From: an uncultured Clostridium sp.
GTDB lineage: Bacteria > Bacillota > Clostridia > TANB77 > CAG-508
Length of the DNA: 64,000 nt
NCBI GenBank assembly: GCA_947367845.1
Contig: CANBES010000003.1
Location: 1-64,000 of the forward strand
Direction: 5' to 3'
Below are positions 17,870-26,580 of the stretch, one piece after another; positions within the stretch are counted from its first letter, which is position 1; every line of letters starts with the position of its first letter. A model generated the notes under the pieces. That model ran no database searches. It was given only the letters and a program-made list of their open reading frames with translations, and was not told where the DNA came from. Position numbers and translations under genes: made by a program.

Positions 17870-20800
17870 TTATATATTGTCTTCATCATTATCAATATTA
17901 TCTCCAGCTAAGTCGCTGTCAAATATCATTTCATCGCCTTCATCGTCTAAGTCTTCGAATAATTCATCATTTCCGTCGTCCATTGATTCGTCTTCCATTA
18001 ACATATCGTCTTCTGTTTCTTCTCCAAATCCGTCTAAGTCTCCATCTGCAATTATTTCTTCAGATATTTTTGTTTCTTGACTTGGGTCATATTCTATGCC
18101 TTCTTCGATATTTTCTTTTAGTTCTAGTTCTTGGTTGTCTTCTGAATATAGACGTACGTCTAATCCTAATGATTGTAATTCTTTTACTAATACCTTGAAG
18201 CTTTCTGGCACTCCTGGTTCTGGTACATTTTCACCTTTAACGATTGCTTCATATGTTTTAACACGTCCAACTACGTCATCTGATTTTACTGTTAACATTT
18301 CTTGTAGTGTGTATGCTGCTCCATATGCTTCTAATGCCCAAACTTCCATTTCTCCGAAACGTTGTCCACCGAATTGTGCTTTACCACCTAGTGGTTGTTG
18401 TGTTACTAGTGAGTATGGTCCAGTTGAACGAGCATGGATTTTATCATCTACTAAGTGGTGTAGTTTTAACATGTACATAACACCTACTGTAATTGGTTTG
18501 TCGAATTGTTCTCCTGTTCTTCCATCATATAGTATTGTTTTTCCGTCTTCACTCATACCTGCTTTTGCTAGTAATTCTTTTACGTCGTCTTCTGTTGCAC
18601 CATCAAATACTGGTGTTGATATTTTCCAGCCTAGTGCTTTTGCTGCTCCTCCTAAGTGTACTTCTAAAACTTGACCTAAGTTCATACGTGAAGGCACACC
18701 TAGTGGGTTTAATAAGATGTCTATTGGTGTTCCGTCTGGCATAAATGGCATATCTTCTTCTGGCAATACTCTTGAAATTACACCTTTGTTACCATGACGT
18801 CCAGCCATTTTATCTCCAACTGAGATTTTTCTCTTTGTTGCTATGTAACATCTGATTATTTGGTTTACTCCAGGTCCTAATTCGTCTGAATTTTCTCTAG
18901 TAAATACTTTTACATCAACTATTGTTCCTGCTTCTCCGTGTGGTACTCTTAATGATGTATCTCTTACTTCTCTAGCTTTTTCTCCGAATATTGCTCTTAA
19001 TAATCTTTCTTCTGCTGTTAGTTCAGTTTCTCCTTTTGGTGTTACTTTACCAACTAAGATATCTCCTGGTCTAACTTCTGCACCAATTCTGATTATTCCG
19101 TTTTCATCTAGGTCTTTTAAAGAGTCATCTCCAATGTTTGGAATATCTCTTGTAATTTCTTCTGCACCTAGTTTTGTGTCACGGCATTCGCAATCATATT
19201 CTTCGATATGTATTGATGTGAATACATCTTCTTTTACTAGTCTTTCATTTAATAGTATAGCGTCCTCGTAGTTGTATCCTTCCCATGTTGAGAATGCTAC
19301 TAATACGTTTTTACCTAACGCCATTTCTCCATTTTGTGTTGATGGTCCATCTGCTATTGCATCACCTTTTTTAACTTTTTCGCCTTTTTTAACGATTGGT
19401 TTTTGGTTTATACATGTTCCACCATTTGTTCTTTTGAATTTACGTAGTTTGTGTACTACTGTTTTTCCATTTTTATATTTTACTGTAATTGCACTTCCTG
19501 TAACTTTTTCGATTACTCCATCATCTTCTGCTAGAATTAATATTCCAGAGTCTTTTGCTGCTCTGTATTCAATTCCTGTTCCAATTATTGGGCTTTCTGT
19601 AATCATTAGTGGCACTGCTTGACGTTGCATGTTTGCACCCATTAGCGCTCTTTTTGCGTCATCGTGCTCTAAGAATGGTATCATCGCTGCTGCTATTGAT
19701 ACTAATTGTTTTGGAGAAACGTCTACATATTGTACTTTTTCTCTTTCAACTTCTATTACTTCATTTTTAAATCTTACCCTTACTCTTGGGTTGATGAATT
19801 TTCCTTCTTCATCAACTGGCTCAGCTGCTTGAGCTATTATGTAGTTATCTTCAACATCTGCGCTCATATATTCTACGATATCTGTTAATGCATGTGTTTC
19901 TGGATCTACTTTTCTATATGGTGTTTCGATAAATCCATATTCGTTGATACTTGCAAATGATGATAATGCTGAGATTAGACCGATGTTTGGTCCTTCTGGT
20001 GATTCTATTGGACATAGTCTTCCGTAGTGAGTATAGTGAACGTCACGTACTTCGAAACCAGCTCTTTCTCTTGTCAATCCACCAGGTCCTAATGCTGATA
20101 TTCTTCTTTTATGTGTTAGTTCTGATAGTGGGTTTGTTTGGTCCATGAATTGTGATAATTGTGAGCTTCCAAAGAATTCACGTATTGCTGATGTTATTGG
20201 TTTTGTGTTAATTAATGTTTGTGGTGTTACTACGTCTAAGTCTTGAATTGTCATTCTTTCACGAACTACTCTTTCAAGTCTTGTTAGACCAATTCTGAAT
20301 TGGTTTTGTAATAATTCACCAACACAACGAATTCTACGGTTTGCTAAGTGGTCTATATCATCTGGTCCACCTAGTCCATGTGATAAGTTTAGTAAGTAGT
20401 TTACTGATGCTAGCATATCTTCTGTTGTTATGCATTTTGGTACTAATTCGTTCATTCTTTCTTGTAAAGCTTTTACTAAATCTTTTTCGTCTGTGTTATC
20501 AACTATATTTTTTAACACATTATAGTTTACTAGTTCTTTTATATGTAATTTGCTTAGGTCAACAGTTGGTAAAACTTTATGAATGTTTACTGTTCCATTT
20601 CCTATTATTCTTACTGTTTTGTCTGCTACTGTTATATCAACTACATTTATTCCAGTATTTTGGATTTGTTCTGCTATTTCTTCAGAGATTATTTCTCCTG
20701 CTTGTACTAGGACTTCTCCTGTTTCTGAATCAATGATATCTTTTGCAGATACTTTATCTTTAATTCTTGTTGCTAGTGCTAGTTTTTGGTTAAATTTATA

Positions 20801-21619
20801 TCTTCCAACTTTTGCTAGGTCATATCTCTTATTGTCAAAGAATAATCCATTGAATAGATTTCTTGCTGCATCTACTGTTGGTAGTTCTCCTGGTCTTAAT
20901 TTTTTGTAAATTTCTATTAAAGCTTCGTCTTGGTCTTTTATTGTGTCTTTGTTAATTGTTGCCTTTAATAATTCTTCTTCTCCAAATAAATCTAATATTT
21001 GTGAATCTGTTGTTAAACCAATTGCTCTTAATAGAGTTGTTACTGGTACTTTTCTTGTTCTATCTACTCTTACCCAGAATATGTCGTTTCCATCTGTTTC
21101 ATATTCTAACCATGCTCCACGTAGTGGCATTACTGTTGAGTTGTATGTTCTTTTACCTGTTTTTGTGTCGAATTCTTGTCCATAGTAACATCCTGGTGAA
21201 CGTACTAATTGGCTTACTACAACTCTCTCAGCTCCATTTATTACGAATGTTCCACTGTCTGTCATTAGTGGGAAATCACCCAAATAAATTTCTTGCTCTT
21301 TGATTTCTCCAGTTTCTCTGTTGATTAATCTTACTTTTACGTGTAGTCTTGTTGAGTATGTTGCGTCTCTTTCTTTTGCTTCTTCTACTGTGTATTTTGT
21401 TTTTTCTTCCATGTAGTAGTCGAAAAATTCAAGTACTAGGTTTCCAGAGTAGTCTTCAATTGGGGAAATATCTTTTAATACTTCTCCTAATCCTTCTTCT
21501 ATAAACCAGTCATATGAATCTTTTTGAACTTTGATTAGATTTGGCATTTCTACATAGTCGCCTACTTTTGCGAAATCTTTACGAGATGCTTTCTCGTAGT
21601 TAACTTCTTTAATTTTCAA
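17870..21619 (-). CDS. rpoB: DNA-directed RNA polymerase subunit beta
   Basis: Beta subunit of RNA polymerase. It contains the rifamycin region [19 protein letters not shown] with the wild-type D, H and S at the usual resistance positions, [20 protein letters not shown], and the C-terminal [21 protein letters not shown]-type clamp contact. I take the TTG at 21619 as start ([15 protein letters not shown]...): GGAGTG lies 7 bases upstream, and the GTG at 21628 is part of that ribosome binding site. About 1249 residues. The protein ends in an unusually acidic tail of about 60 residues, mostly Asp/Glu. Unlike the common gene order, no rplJ-rplL lies directly upstream and no rpsL-rpsG follows rpoC. 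Confidence 0.97.
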   Translation of the reverse strand: MKIKEVNYEKASRKDFAKVGDYVEMPNLIKVQKDSYDWFIEEGLGEVLKDISPIEDYSGNLVLEFFDYYMEEKTKYTVEEAKERDATYSTRLHVKVRLINRETGEIKEQEIYLGDFPLMTDSGTFVINGAERVVVSQLVRSPGCYYGQEFDTKTGKRTYNSTVMPLRGAWLEYETDGNDIFWVRVDRTRKVPVTTLLRAIGLTTDSQILDLFGEEELLKATINKDTIKDQDEALIEIYKKLRPGELPTVDAARNLFNGLFFDNKRYDLAKVGRYKFNQKLALATRIKDKVSAKDIIDSETGEVLVQAGEIISEEIAEQIQNTGINVVDITVADKTVRIIGNGTVNIHKVLPTVDLSKLHIKELVNYNVLKNIVDNTDEKDLVKALQERMNELVPKCITTEDMLASVNYLLNLSHGLGGPDDIDHLANRRIRCVGELLQNQFRIGLTRLERVVRERMTIQDLDVVTPQTLINTKPITSAIREFFGSSQLSQFMDQTNPLSELTHKRRISALGPGGLTRERAGFEVRDVHYTHYGRLCPIESPEGPNIGLISALSSFASINEYGFIETPYRKVDPETHALTDIVEYMSADVEDNYIIAQAAEPVDEEGKFINPRVRVRFKNEVIEVEREKVQYVDVSPKQLVSIAAAMIPFLEHDDAKRALMGANMQRQAVPLMITESPIIGTGIEYRAAKDSGILILAEDDGVIEKVTGSAITVKYKNGKTVVHKLRKFKRTNGGTCINQKPIVKKGEKVKKGDAIADGPSTQNGEMALGKNVLVAFSTWEGYNYEDAILLNERLVKEDVFTSIHIEEYDCECRDTKLGAEEITRDIPNIGDDSLKDLDENGIIRIGAEVRPGDILVGKVTPKGETELTAEERLLRAIFGEKAREVRDTSLRVPHGEAGTIVDVKVFTRENSDELGPGVNQIIRCYIATKRKISVGDKMAGRHGNKGVISRVLPEEDMPFMPDGTPIDILLNPLGVPSRMNLGQVLEVHLGGAAKALGWKISTPVFDGATEDDVKELLAKAGMSEDGKTILYDGRTGEQFDKPITVGVMYMLKLHHLVDDKIHARSTGPYSLVTQQPLGGKAQFGGQRFGEMEVWALEAYGAAYTLQEMLTVKSDDVVGRVKTYEAIVKGENVPEPGVPESFKVLVKELQSLGLDVRLYSEDNQELELKENIEEGIEYDPSQETKISEEIIADGDLDGFGEETEDDMLMEDESMDDGNDELFEDLDDEGDEMIFDSDLAGDNIDNDEDNI

Positions 21620-21819
21620 AAAAATCACTCCTATAAAATATTAAGCAGAAAAAATTTATACTTTTAAAAAAAGCCCTTCTTAAATTGCAATTCGCTTGTC
21701 TAAACTATCCGCCTTGTCTGCTCTTACAAGCCGGTTTCGCTTAGTCTCTCCTTGCATTTAATTCTTCTTTTTTTAATTGATAACTTTTGATTTTTAAAAT
21801 TTTGATTTAAACACACACT
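21620..21819 (-). promoter_or_regulatory. rpoB leader region, with a possible 25-codon leader frame
   Basis: About 200 bases separate the rpoB promoter from the start. On the minus strand an ATG at 21757 opens a 25-codon frame (MQGETKRNRLVRADKADSLD, then KRIAI) ending at 21680. It has only a weak AAGAAG upstream. The segment also holds CTTGT with two downstream ACAAG partners, so alternative pairings are possible. There is no clear intrinsic terminator. Whether this is a real leader peptide or an attenuator cannot be told from sequence alone. Confidence 0.3.
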
Positions 21820-21848
21820 ATGATATCATTTTTTCGCGTAAAAGTCAA
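21820..21848 (-). promoter_or_regulatory. Sigma-A promoter of rpoB-rpoC
   Basis: On the minus strand TTGACT (21843-21848) and TATCAT (21820-21825) are separated by 17 bases. This is the only strong promoter visible in the 360-base gap 21620-21981. Confidence 0.65.
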
Positions 21849-21885
21849 GGGTTTTGGGCGATGTTTTTGGGTGTTTTTGGGAGAC

Positions 21886-21934
21886 AGAGCAAAAAAAACA
21901 TCCTGCCAAAGGGGACGGACCTCTTTGGCAGGAT
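21886..21934. repeat. Dispersed palindromic repeat
   Basis: A GAGCAAAAAAAACATC half-element of one subtype is joined to CCTGCCAAA...GGGACGGACC...TTTGGCAGG of the other. Its right edge touches the -35 box of the following gene. Confidence 0.7.
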
Positions 21935-21963
21935 TTGACGAATTTTAACTTTTATAGTACAAT
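21935..21963 (+). promoter_or_regulatory. Sigma-A promoter of the small export-family gene
   Basis: TTGACG (21935-21940) and TACAAT (21958-21963) are separated by 17 bases, 33 bases upstream of the chosen start. Confidence 0.65.
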
Positions 21964-21996
21964 ACAAAAAGATTTCAAATTATGGAGGAAATAAAC

Positions 21997-22485
21997 ATGT
22001 TATCAGGAATACCAATTATACTAAAATACATACTTACAGGACTTTTAGGAGCATTTCCAATTATAGAACTAAGATACTCAGTTGTAATTGCTCAATACCT
22101 ATTTAGCTTGCCTGTACTTCCAGCATTTATTTGCGGATTAATAGGAAATATCATACCAGTATATTTTATAGTTAAATATATCAGACCATTATTTGATTTT
22201 TTCGGAAAATTCAAACCTTTCAAAATTATTATTGATTGGGCGTCTGAAAAAGCTACAAAAAAAATTGCAGAGAACGAAAAGCTTCAAACTTATACAGCTT
22301 TAGCATTGTTCTTGTTTGTCGCTGTTCCTATCCCTACAACAGGTGCTTGGGTTGGTTCTTTAATTGCTAACTTTTTAGAAATACCACCTAAAAAGGCTGT
22401 TCCACCTATTATCGCTGGTGTTATTGTTGCTGGCCTTATTATGGCTTTCGCCAATGGTGGAGTTCAATATTTGCTTAATGGATAA
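21997..22485 (+). CDS. Small multidrug export protein family (COG2426-like) membrane protein
   Basis: A 162-residue integral membrane protein with about five hydrophobic segments: ILKYILTGLLGAFPIIELR at the start, VLPAFICGLIGNIIPVYFIV, then TYTALALFLFVAVPIPTTGAW, and a C-terminal AVPPIIAGVIVAGLIMAF. The GAFPIIELR and PIPTTGAW motifs are typical of the Sm_multidrug_ex family, whose transport activity is mostly inferred. I chose the ATG at 21997 because GGAGG (21984-21988) lies 8 bases upstream. The in-frame ATG at 21982 overlaps that site. It is the only plus-strand gene in this stretch and has its own promoter. Confidence 0.85.
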   Translation: MLSGIPIILKYILTGLLGAFPIIELRYSVVIAQYLFSLPVLPAFICGLIGNIIPVYFIVKYIRPLFDFFGKFKPFKIIIDWASEKATKKIAENEKLQTYTALALFLFVAVPIPTTGAWVGSLIANFLEIPPKKAVPPIIAGVIVAGLIMAFANGGVQYLLNG

Positions 22486-22496
22486 TTATTTCATAC

Positions 22497-22573
22497 ATGC
22501 CAATAAGGACCGTCCCCATTGGCACCATTGGCAAAAAAAATGCCAAGAAGGTCCGTCCCTCTTGGCAATTTTT
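22497..22573. repeat. Dispersed palindromic repeat, double unit and likely terminator
   Basis: Contains TGCCAA...GGACCGTCCCC...TTGGCA and a second unit AATGCCAAGAAGG...TCTTGGCAATTTTTTT. The second unit has a T run on the plus strand and can terminate the upstream export gene. Its mirror A run can serve the convergent permease gene. Confidence 0.75.
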
Positions 22574-23698
22574 TTATTTCTTGGTGGCTAATTTTAATTC
22601 AATATAATCTTCAACTAAAATTTTCACAACCGCAATTACAGGAACAGCTAGAAACATTCCTAGTACTCCAAAATATGCCCCACCAACTGTTACCGCAAAA
22701 ATCACAAGTAACGGGCTTATTTTTAGCGATTTGCCAACAATTTTGGGATTAATAATATTTGCATCAATTTGTTGTAAAATAGTTACAACTATAAGCATCC
22801 AAATAGTTTGTGAAACACCACCTGTAATTAGAGTGATAATTACTGCAATTCCAACTGCTATAATCGCTCCAAAGTATGGTATCATATTAAATAATCCTAT
22901 CATAAATCCTAGTAATGGTGCAAATTTAACATTCATTATAGTCATTGCAATTGTTACCATTACCCCTACAACAATCGCATCTAAAAATTGACTTGCTATA
23001 AATTTGAAAAATATTTCATTTGAATGATTGAAATATTTGTCTATGTTTTTATAGGTTTTATCTTCAAACATTGCATTCGCACATTTCTTTAAGAATTCTA
23101 TTATTTGAGTTCTTTCCATCAATATGTAAATAGATACAATCACTGCGACAAATACATTAAATATGCTTGTTACCGCATTTACAGCTCCCATAACATATTC
23201 TAAAATTTTGTCTAAATTAAAATATTGTTTAATATCAACATTTTGAACATTCGAAATAGCTTCTTTTACTATATCTCCCTTTAATATCGAATTCTCTGGA
23301 AGTTCATTATATTTATTAATTGCTGTTTCAAAATAGCCTTGTATGTTATTGATTAAATCGACAACACTTTCTACAACTACTGGTAAAATAACATTTACCA
23401 AAATTATTAGCAATAGTGCCGCTACTATATAGACTGTTGCTACACTTAAAACTCTTGACTTTTTCTTAATAAACTTTGATTTTGCTTTTTTATATGTACC
23501 TTCTATATTTTTGCATGGCATATATAGCAAATATGCTATGAAAATTCCTGCTAAAAACGGACTTAAAATAGCGAAAAATTTATGAAGACCGTCTAATACA
23601 TCTCCAAAATTATCTAACGCCTTGTATAGCACAATTATTGCAGCTCCTAGCAAAAACCAGTACACCCACTTTTTCCAATGATTTCTTACTTCTTTCAT
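22574..23698 (-). CDS. AI-2E family transporter (PerM/YtvI-like permease)
   Basis: A 374-residue polytopic membrane protein. It has the usual family layout: two N-terminal helices (residues 11-60, WVYWFLLGAAIIVLYKAL and FFAILSPFLAGIFIAYLLY), a third near 85-110, a soluble region of about 100 residues, then five C-terminal helices with the conserved PYFGAIIAVGIAVII and the terminal GVLGMFLAVPVIAVVK. The family name comes from one AI-2 exporter. Most Firmicutes members have unknown substrates, and some are sodium/proton antiporters or sporulation-associated. GGAGG lies just upstream of the ATG. Confidence 0.9.
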   Translation of the reverse strand: MKEVRNHWKKWVYWFLLGAAIIVLYKALDNFGDVLDGLHKFFAILSPFLAGIFIAYLLYMPCKNIEGTYKKAKSKFIKKKSRVLSVATVYIVAALLLIILVNVILPVVVESVVDLINNIQGYFETAINKYNELPENSILKGDIVKEAISNVQNVDIKQYFNLDKILEYVMGAVNAVTSIFNVFVAVIVSIYILMERTQIIEFLKKCANAMFEDKTYKNIDKYFNHSNEIFFKFIASQFLDAIVVGVMVTIAMTIMNVKFAPLLGFMIGLFNMIPYFGAIIAVGIAVIITLITGGVSQTIWMLIVVTILQQIDANIINPKIVGKSLKISPLLVIFAVTVGGAYFGVLGMFLAVPVIAVVKILVEDYIELKLATKK

Positions 23699-23708
23699 TT
23701 TTCTACCT

Positions 23709-23772
23709 CCTTTGGGAAATTTGGGGACGTCTCCTTTTGGACATTTTGTCCATTTTGGGACACATCTGTCTA
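23709..23772. repeat. Diverged member of the palindromic repeat family
   Basis: GGGACGTCTCC, GGACATTTTGTCC and GGGACACATCTGTC occur in close succession between two minus-strand genes. The GGACATTTTGTCC core is itself a short palindrome. It is more distant from the family consensus than its neighbours. Confidence 0.45.
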
Positions 23773-23774
23773 TT

Positions 23775-24530
23775 TTATAATTCTATGTCCAATTCTACTG
23801 GACAATGGTCGCTTCCTAGCACTTCTGTATGTATTTTTGCTTCTTTTATTTTGTTTTCTATTTGTTTTGATGTTATAAAGTAATCTATTCTCCAGCCTAC
23901 ATTTTTTTCTCTTGCTTTTCTCATATATGACCACCAACTATAGATTTCTTCTTTGTCTGGATATAAGTGCCTAAATGTATCTGTAAATCCTGCTTCTAGC
24001 AATTTTGTCATTTTGTTTCTTTCTTCATCTGTAAAACCTGCACTTCTTTTGTTTGTTTTTGGATTTTTTAGGTCGATTTCTTTATGTGCTACATTTAAAT
24101 CTCCACACATTATTACCGGTTTTGTTTCGTTTAATTTTAATAAATATTTTCTTATTTCATCTTCCCATATTTGTCTATATTCTAGTCTTTCTAGTTCCCT
24201 TTTTGAATTTGGAGTATATATTGTTACCATATAGAATTTTTCGAATTCTAATGTTATTACTCTTCCTTCTTTATCGTGTTCTTCAATTCCTATTCCATAT
24301 GTTACATTTATTGGTTCTTTTTTAGTAAATATAGCTGTTCCTGAATATCCTTTCTTTTCTGCGCTGTTCCAATAACTTTTGTATCCTTCAAATTCTAATT
24401 TCACTTGTTCTGGTTGACATTTAGTTTCTTGTATGCAAAATATATCAGCATCTATTTCTTTAAAAAAGTTAGTAAATCCTTTCTCTAAACATGCTCTTAT
24501 GCCATTTACATTCCATGATATTAATTTCAT
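23775..24530 (-). CDS. exoA: Exodeoxyribonuclease III / AP endonuclease
   Basis: Base-excision-repair enzyme that cleaves abasic sites and removes 3' blocks, 251 residues. The N-terminal SWNVNGIRA, IQETKC (metal-binding Glu near 35), CGDLNVAHKEIDL (near 145, catalytic Asp/Asn) and the C-terminal GSDHCPVEL (catalytic Asp-His) identify the ExoA/XthA family. It is complete. An AAAGGA site lies upstream of the ATG. The gene sits alone between two palindromic repeats. Confidence 0.95.
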   Translation of the reverse strand: MKLISWNVNGIRACLEKGFTNFFKEIDADIFCIQETKCQPEQVKLEFEGYKSYWNSAEKKGYSGTAIFTKKEPINVTYGIGIEEHDKEGRVITLEFEKFYMVTIYTPNSKRELERLEYRQIWEDEIRKYLLKLNETKPVIMCGDLNVAHKEIDLKNPKTNKRSAGFTDEERNKMTKLLEAGFTDTFRHLYPDKEEIYSWWSYMRKAREKNVGWRIDYFITSKQIENKIKEAKIHTEVLGSDHCPVELDIEL

Positions 24531-24551
24531 TTACATTCGTCCTTTCTTTTT

Positions 24552-24614
24552 CCTGCCAACAGGGACGGACCTTCTTGGCAGATTCCTGCCAAAAAGGTCC
24601 GTCCCCATTGGCAC
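24552..24614. repeat. Dispersed palindromic repeat, two head-to-head units
   Basis: CTGCCAACAGGGACGGACC, then TTCTTGGCAG, is followed by CTGCCAAAAAGGTCCGTCCC, then CATTGGCA. The two units are themselves inverted relative to one another. Confidence 0.8.
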
Positions 24615-24654
24615 GTTCTTATTTTACTATATTTTTTGACTATTGTCTAGTAAC

Positions 24655-24687
24655 AAAAAACTCTCTTGCTTAAATGCTTGAGAGTTT
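24655..24687 (-). terminator. Terminator after the 3D-domain gene
   Basis: On the minus strand AACTCTCAAGC pairs with GCAAGAGAGTT and is followed by TTTTTTG, 14 bases past the stop codon. Confidence 0.75.
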
Positions 24688-24700
24688 CTTATTATTTACA

Positions 24701-25636
24701 TTATTGTACTACACTTACTGGTAAGTATTTCACACCCCATTGTAGTGCAGCTGCGTGTGAGCTTACATATATGTCTATTTTGTTTCCTGTTATTGCTCCA
24801 CCTCTATCTTCTACTGTATAGATTTGTCCACCAATGTTTAATTTTGTTCCAAATGCGAAGTTTGATGGTGCTGCTACTGTTCTTCCTGCTGTTGCTTGTG
24901 TTCCTGATGCTGTTCTTCCATTTGTTTTTCCACAACATTTTGCACATGAACAGTATGCTGTTATTTTATATGTTGTTCCATTTACTGGTACTGCTGCTGT
25001 TCTTTGTATCGTGCTTGATCTTGATGTTGTTTGTACTGTTTTTTGTACTTGTACTATTTTGTTTACTGGTTCTGCTATTACTTTTTCTGATAGTACTGTT
25101 CTTTCAATTTCCACGTCGTTTTGGATTTTTATTTTGTATGTTACTTCTTTTAATCCATTTTTTCCTTGTTTTAGTACTTTACTTGTTGTTCCTTGTTCTG
25201 TTGTTGTTGCATTTTTTGTAACTGTTTCATATGGTATTTCTACTTGTTCTGTTACTATTTTTTCAGTAATTGGTGCATAGTTTTCTAGTATTTGTTCTAG
25301 TGTTGTTTGTACACCTTCTTCTGATATTTTTGCAATTTGAACTTCGTTGTATGTTTTATCTGTTATTTGTATGCTTTGACCTGTTGTTATTTCTTGGTTT
25401 AGGTCTGGTATTGTTTTTTGATTTTCTTCTAGTACTATGTTGTTTTCTTCTAATATTTCTGATACTGTTGTCTTTCCTGTTAGTGTTGACATTTCGTATC
25501 CGTTTTGAAGGATGATTTTTACGTCTTTTAAGTTTGTGTTTACTGCCATAACTCCGATTCCTGATATTAAAATCATTATTATGGTTACACATATTATTTT
25601 CATAATGGAAATTGAAGCTTTTTCTTCTCTTTTCAT
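24701..25636 (-). CDS. YabE-like secreted protein with DUF348, G5 and 3D domains
   Basis: A 311-residue exported protein. An N-terminal membrane segment (about 11-30) is followed by a DUF348 segment (VKIILQNGYEMSTLTGKTTVSEIL, split here from residue 38), a G5 region (about 125-185) and a C-terminal 3D domain with Cys-rich TAYCSCAKCCGKTNGRTASG and the Asp residues VEDRGG and KIDIYV. The 3D fold is shared with lytic transglycosylases and resuscitation-promoting-factor-like proteins. This suggests peptidoglycan cleavage, as inferred for Bacillus YabE/YocH. It is preceded by AAGGAGG and a consensus sigma-A promoter. Confidence 0.9.
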   Translation of the reverse strand: MKREEKASISIMKIICVTIIMILISGIGVMAVNTNLKDVKIILQNGYEMSTLTGKTTVSEILEENNIVLEENQKTIPDLNQEITTGQSIQITDKTYNEVQIAKISEEGVQTTLEQILENYAPITEKIVTEQVEIPYETVTKNATTTEQGTTSKVLKQGKNGLKEVTYKIKIQNDVEIERTVLSEKVIAEPVNKIVQVQKTVQTTSRSSTIQRTAAVPVNGTTYKITAYCSCAKCCGKTNGRTASGTQATAGRTVAAPSNFAFGTKLNIGGQIYTVEDRGGAITGNKIDIYVSSHAAALQWGVKYLPVSVVQ

Positions 25637-25668
25637 ATTTTTTATTACCTCCTTTTGGCAACGTATTC

Positions 25669-25697
25669 ATTATACTATATTTTTTCTAATTTGTCAA
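25669..25697 (-). promoter_or_regulatory. Consensus sigma-A promoter of the 3D-domain gene
   Basis: On the minus strand TTGACA (25692-25697), 17 bases, TATAAT (25669-25674). This is an exact match to consensus, so strong constitutive expression is expected. Confidence 0.8.
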
Positions 25698-25809
25698 ATT
25701 TTGCCGTTTCCTTACGCTTTCAGCGCTTAGAAACACATCATTTTTTCAAAATAATTTGTCCTTTTTGCTCGAATCACTTATTTCCGTAGGCACTTACTAT
25801 TATTATATG

Positions 25810-25877
25810 TTCTGATTTTTAAAATATTACTTTTTTAATTTTATTTTTTACGTTTTTTCTTGTATTAAAAATCAGAA
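25810..25877. promoter_or_regulatory. Perfect 13-base inverted repeat overlapping the lemA promoter
   Basis: TTCTGATTTTTAA at 25810-25822 is repeated inverted at 25865-25877, 42 bases apart. The right arm covers the -35/spacer of the lemA promoter, so it could be an operator bound by a looping dimer, or a very long hairpin in DNA only. This is inferred from position. Confidence 0.4.
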
Positions 25878-25888
25878 TATGTTATTAT
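25860..25888 (+). promoter_or_regulatory. Probable promoter of lemA-htpX
   Basis: TTGTAT (25860-25865), 17 bases, TATTAT (25883-25888), 38 bases upstream of the chosen lemA start. Confidence 0.5.
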
Positions 25889-25925
25889 CTATTTGTATAT
25901 TATAAGAATAGGAGGATTTATTATT

Positions 25926-26480
25926 ATGTTATGGATTATATTGGCTATTTTAGTTGTACTTATTATCGCTGTTATAGGAATGTATAATGGTTTAGTACAA
26001 TCTAAAATAAAAGTTGACAACGCTTGGAGTCAAATTGACGTTCAACTACAAAGAAGATTTGATTTAATTCCAAACTTTGTTGAAACTGTAAAAGGTTACA
26101 TGGCACACGAAAAAGAAACTTTTGAAAAAATTGCTGCACTTAGAACTTCTTGGGCCAACACAAATAGCGTTTCTGAAAAAGCACAATTAGATAACGAACT
26201 ATCAACATCATTAAAAACAATTATGGCCGTTTCTGAAAGCTACCCAGAACTAAAAGCAAATCAAAATTTCTCAGACTTATCTGAAGAATTAAGAAATACA
26301 GAAAATAAAATTTCTTTTTCAAGGCAATTTTACAATGACGCTGTAACTATGTACAACACAAAATTACAAGTATTTCCTTCTAACATTATCGCTGGAATGT
26401 TTAATTTCACAGCACGTGATTTATTTAAAGCTGAAAGTGATGAAGCTAGAAAAAATGTTAAAGTTGACTTTGGGAACTAA
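25926..26480 (+). CDS. lemA: LemA family protein
   Basis: A 184-residue protein with one N-terminal membrane segment (MLWIILAILVVLIIAVIGMYNGL) followed by a long helical domain. Family motifs are visible: NAWSQIDVQLQRRFDLIPNF, VETVKGYMAHEKETFE, ELRNTENKISFSRQFYNDAV and a terminal FNFTARDLF. The start at 25926 follows GGAGGA (25911-25916). An upstream in-frame ATG at 25893 lies within the promoter-proximal region. LemA proteins are of unclear biochemical role but are regularly paired with HtpX-type proteases, as here. Confidence 0.93.
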   Translation: MLWIILAILVVLIIAVIGMYNGLVQSKIKVDNAWSQIDVQLQRRFDLIPNFVETVKGYMAHEKETFEKIAALRTSWANTNSVSEKAQLDNELSTSLKTIMAVSESYPELKANQNFSDLSEELRNTENKISFSRQFYNDAVTMYNTKLQVFPSNIIAGMFNFTARDLFKAESDEARKNVKVDFGN

Positions 26481-26487
26481 TGTCTAA

Positions 26488-26560
26488 TAGATGTGTCCCC
26501 GATGGACATTTTTGTCTGTCGGGGGCATTTCCAAAATTAAGGAGTGTCCCCTTTGGCAAT
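26488..26560. repeat. Diverged palindromic repeat between lemA and htpX
   Basis: GTGTCCCCGATGGAC...GTCTGTCGGGGGCA forms an imperfect hairpin and is followed by GGAGTGTCCCCTTTGGCA. It lies inside an operon, so it is unlikely to be a full terminator. It may modulate the lemA:htpX ratio. Confidence 0.5.
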
Positions 26561-26580
26561 AATGGAAAGGAATAATTTTT

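Noticed and set aside
14222-21303. Plus-strand frames of up to 238 codons opposite rpoC and rpoB
   Set aside because: Antisense shadows of long conserved genes; composition is Ser/Leu-rich and they lack start signals.
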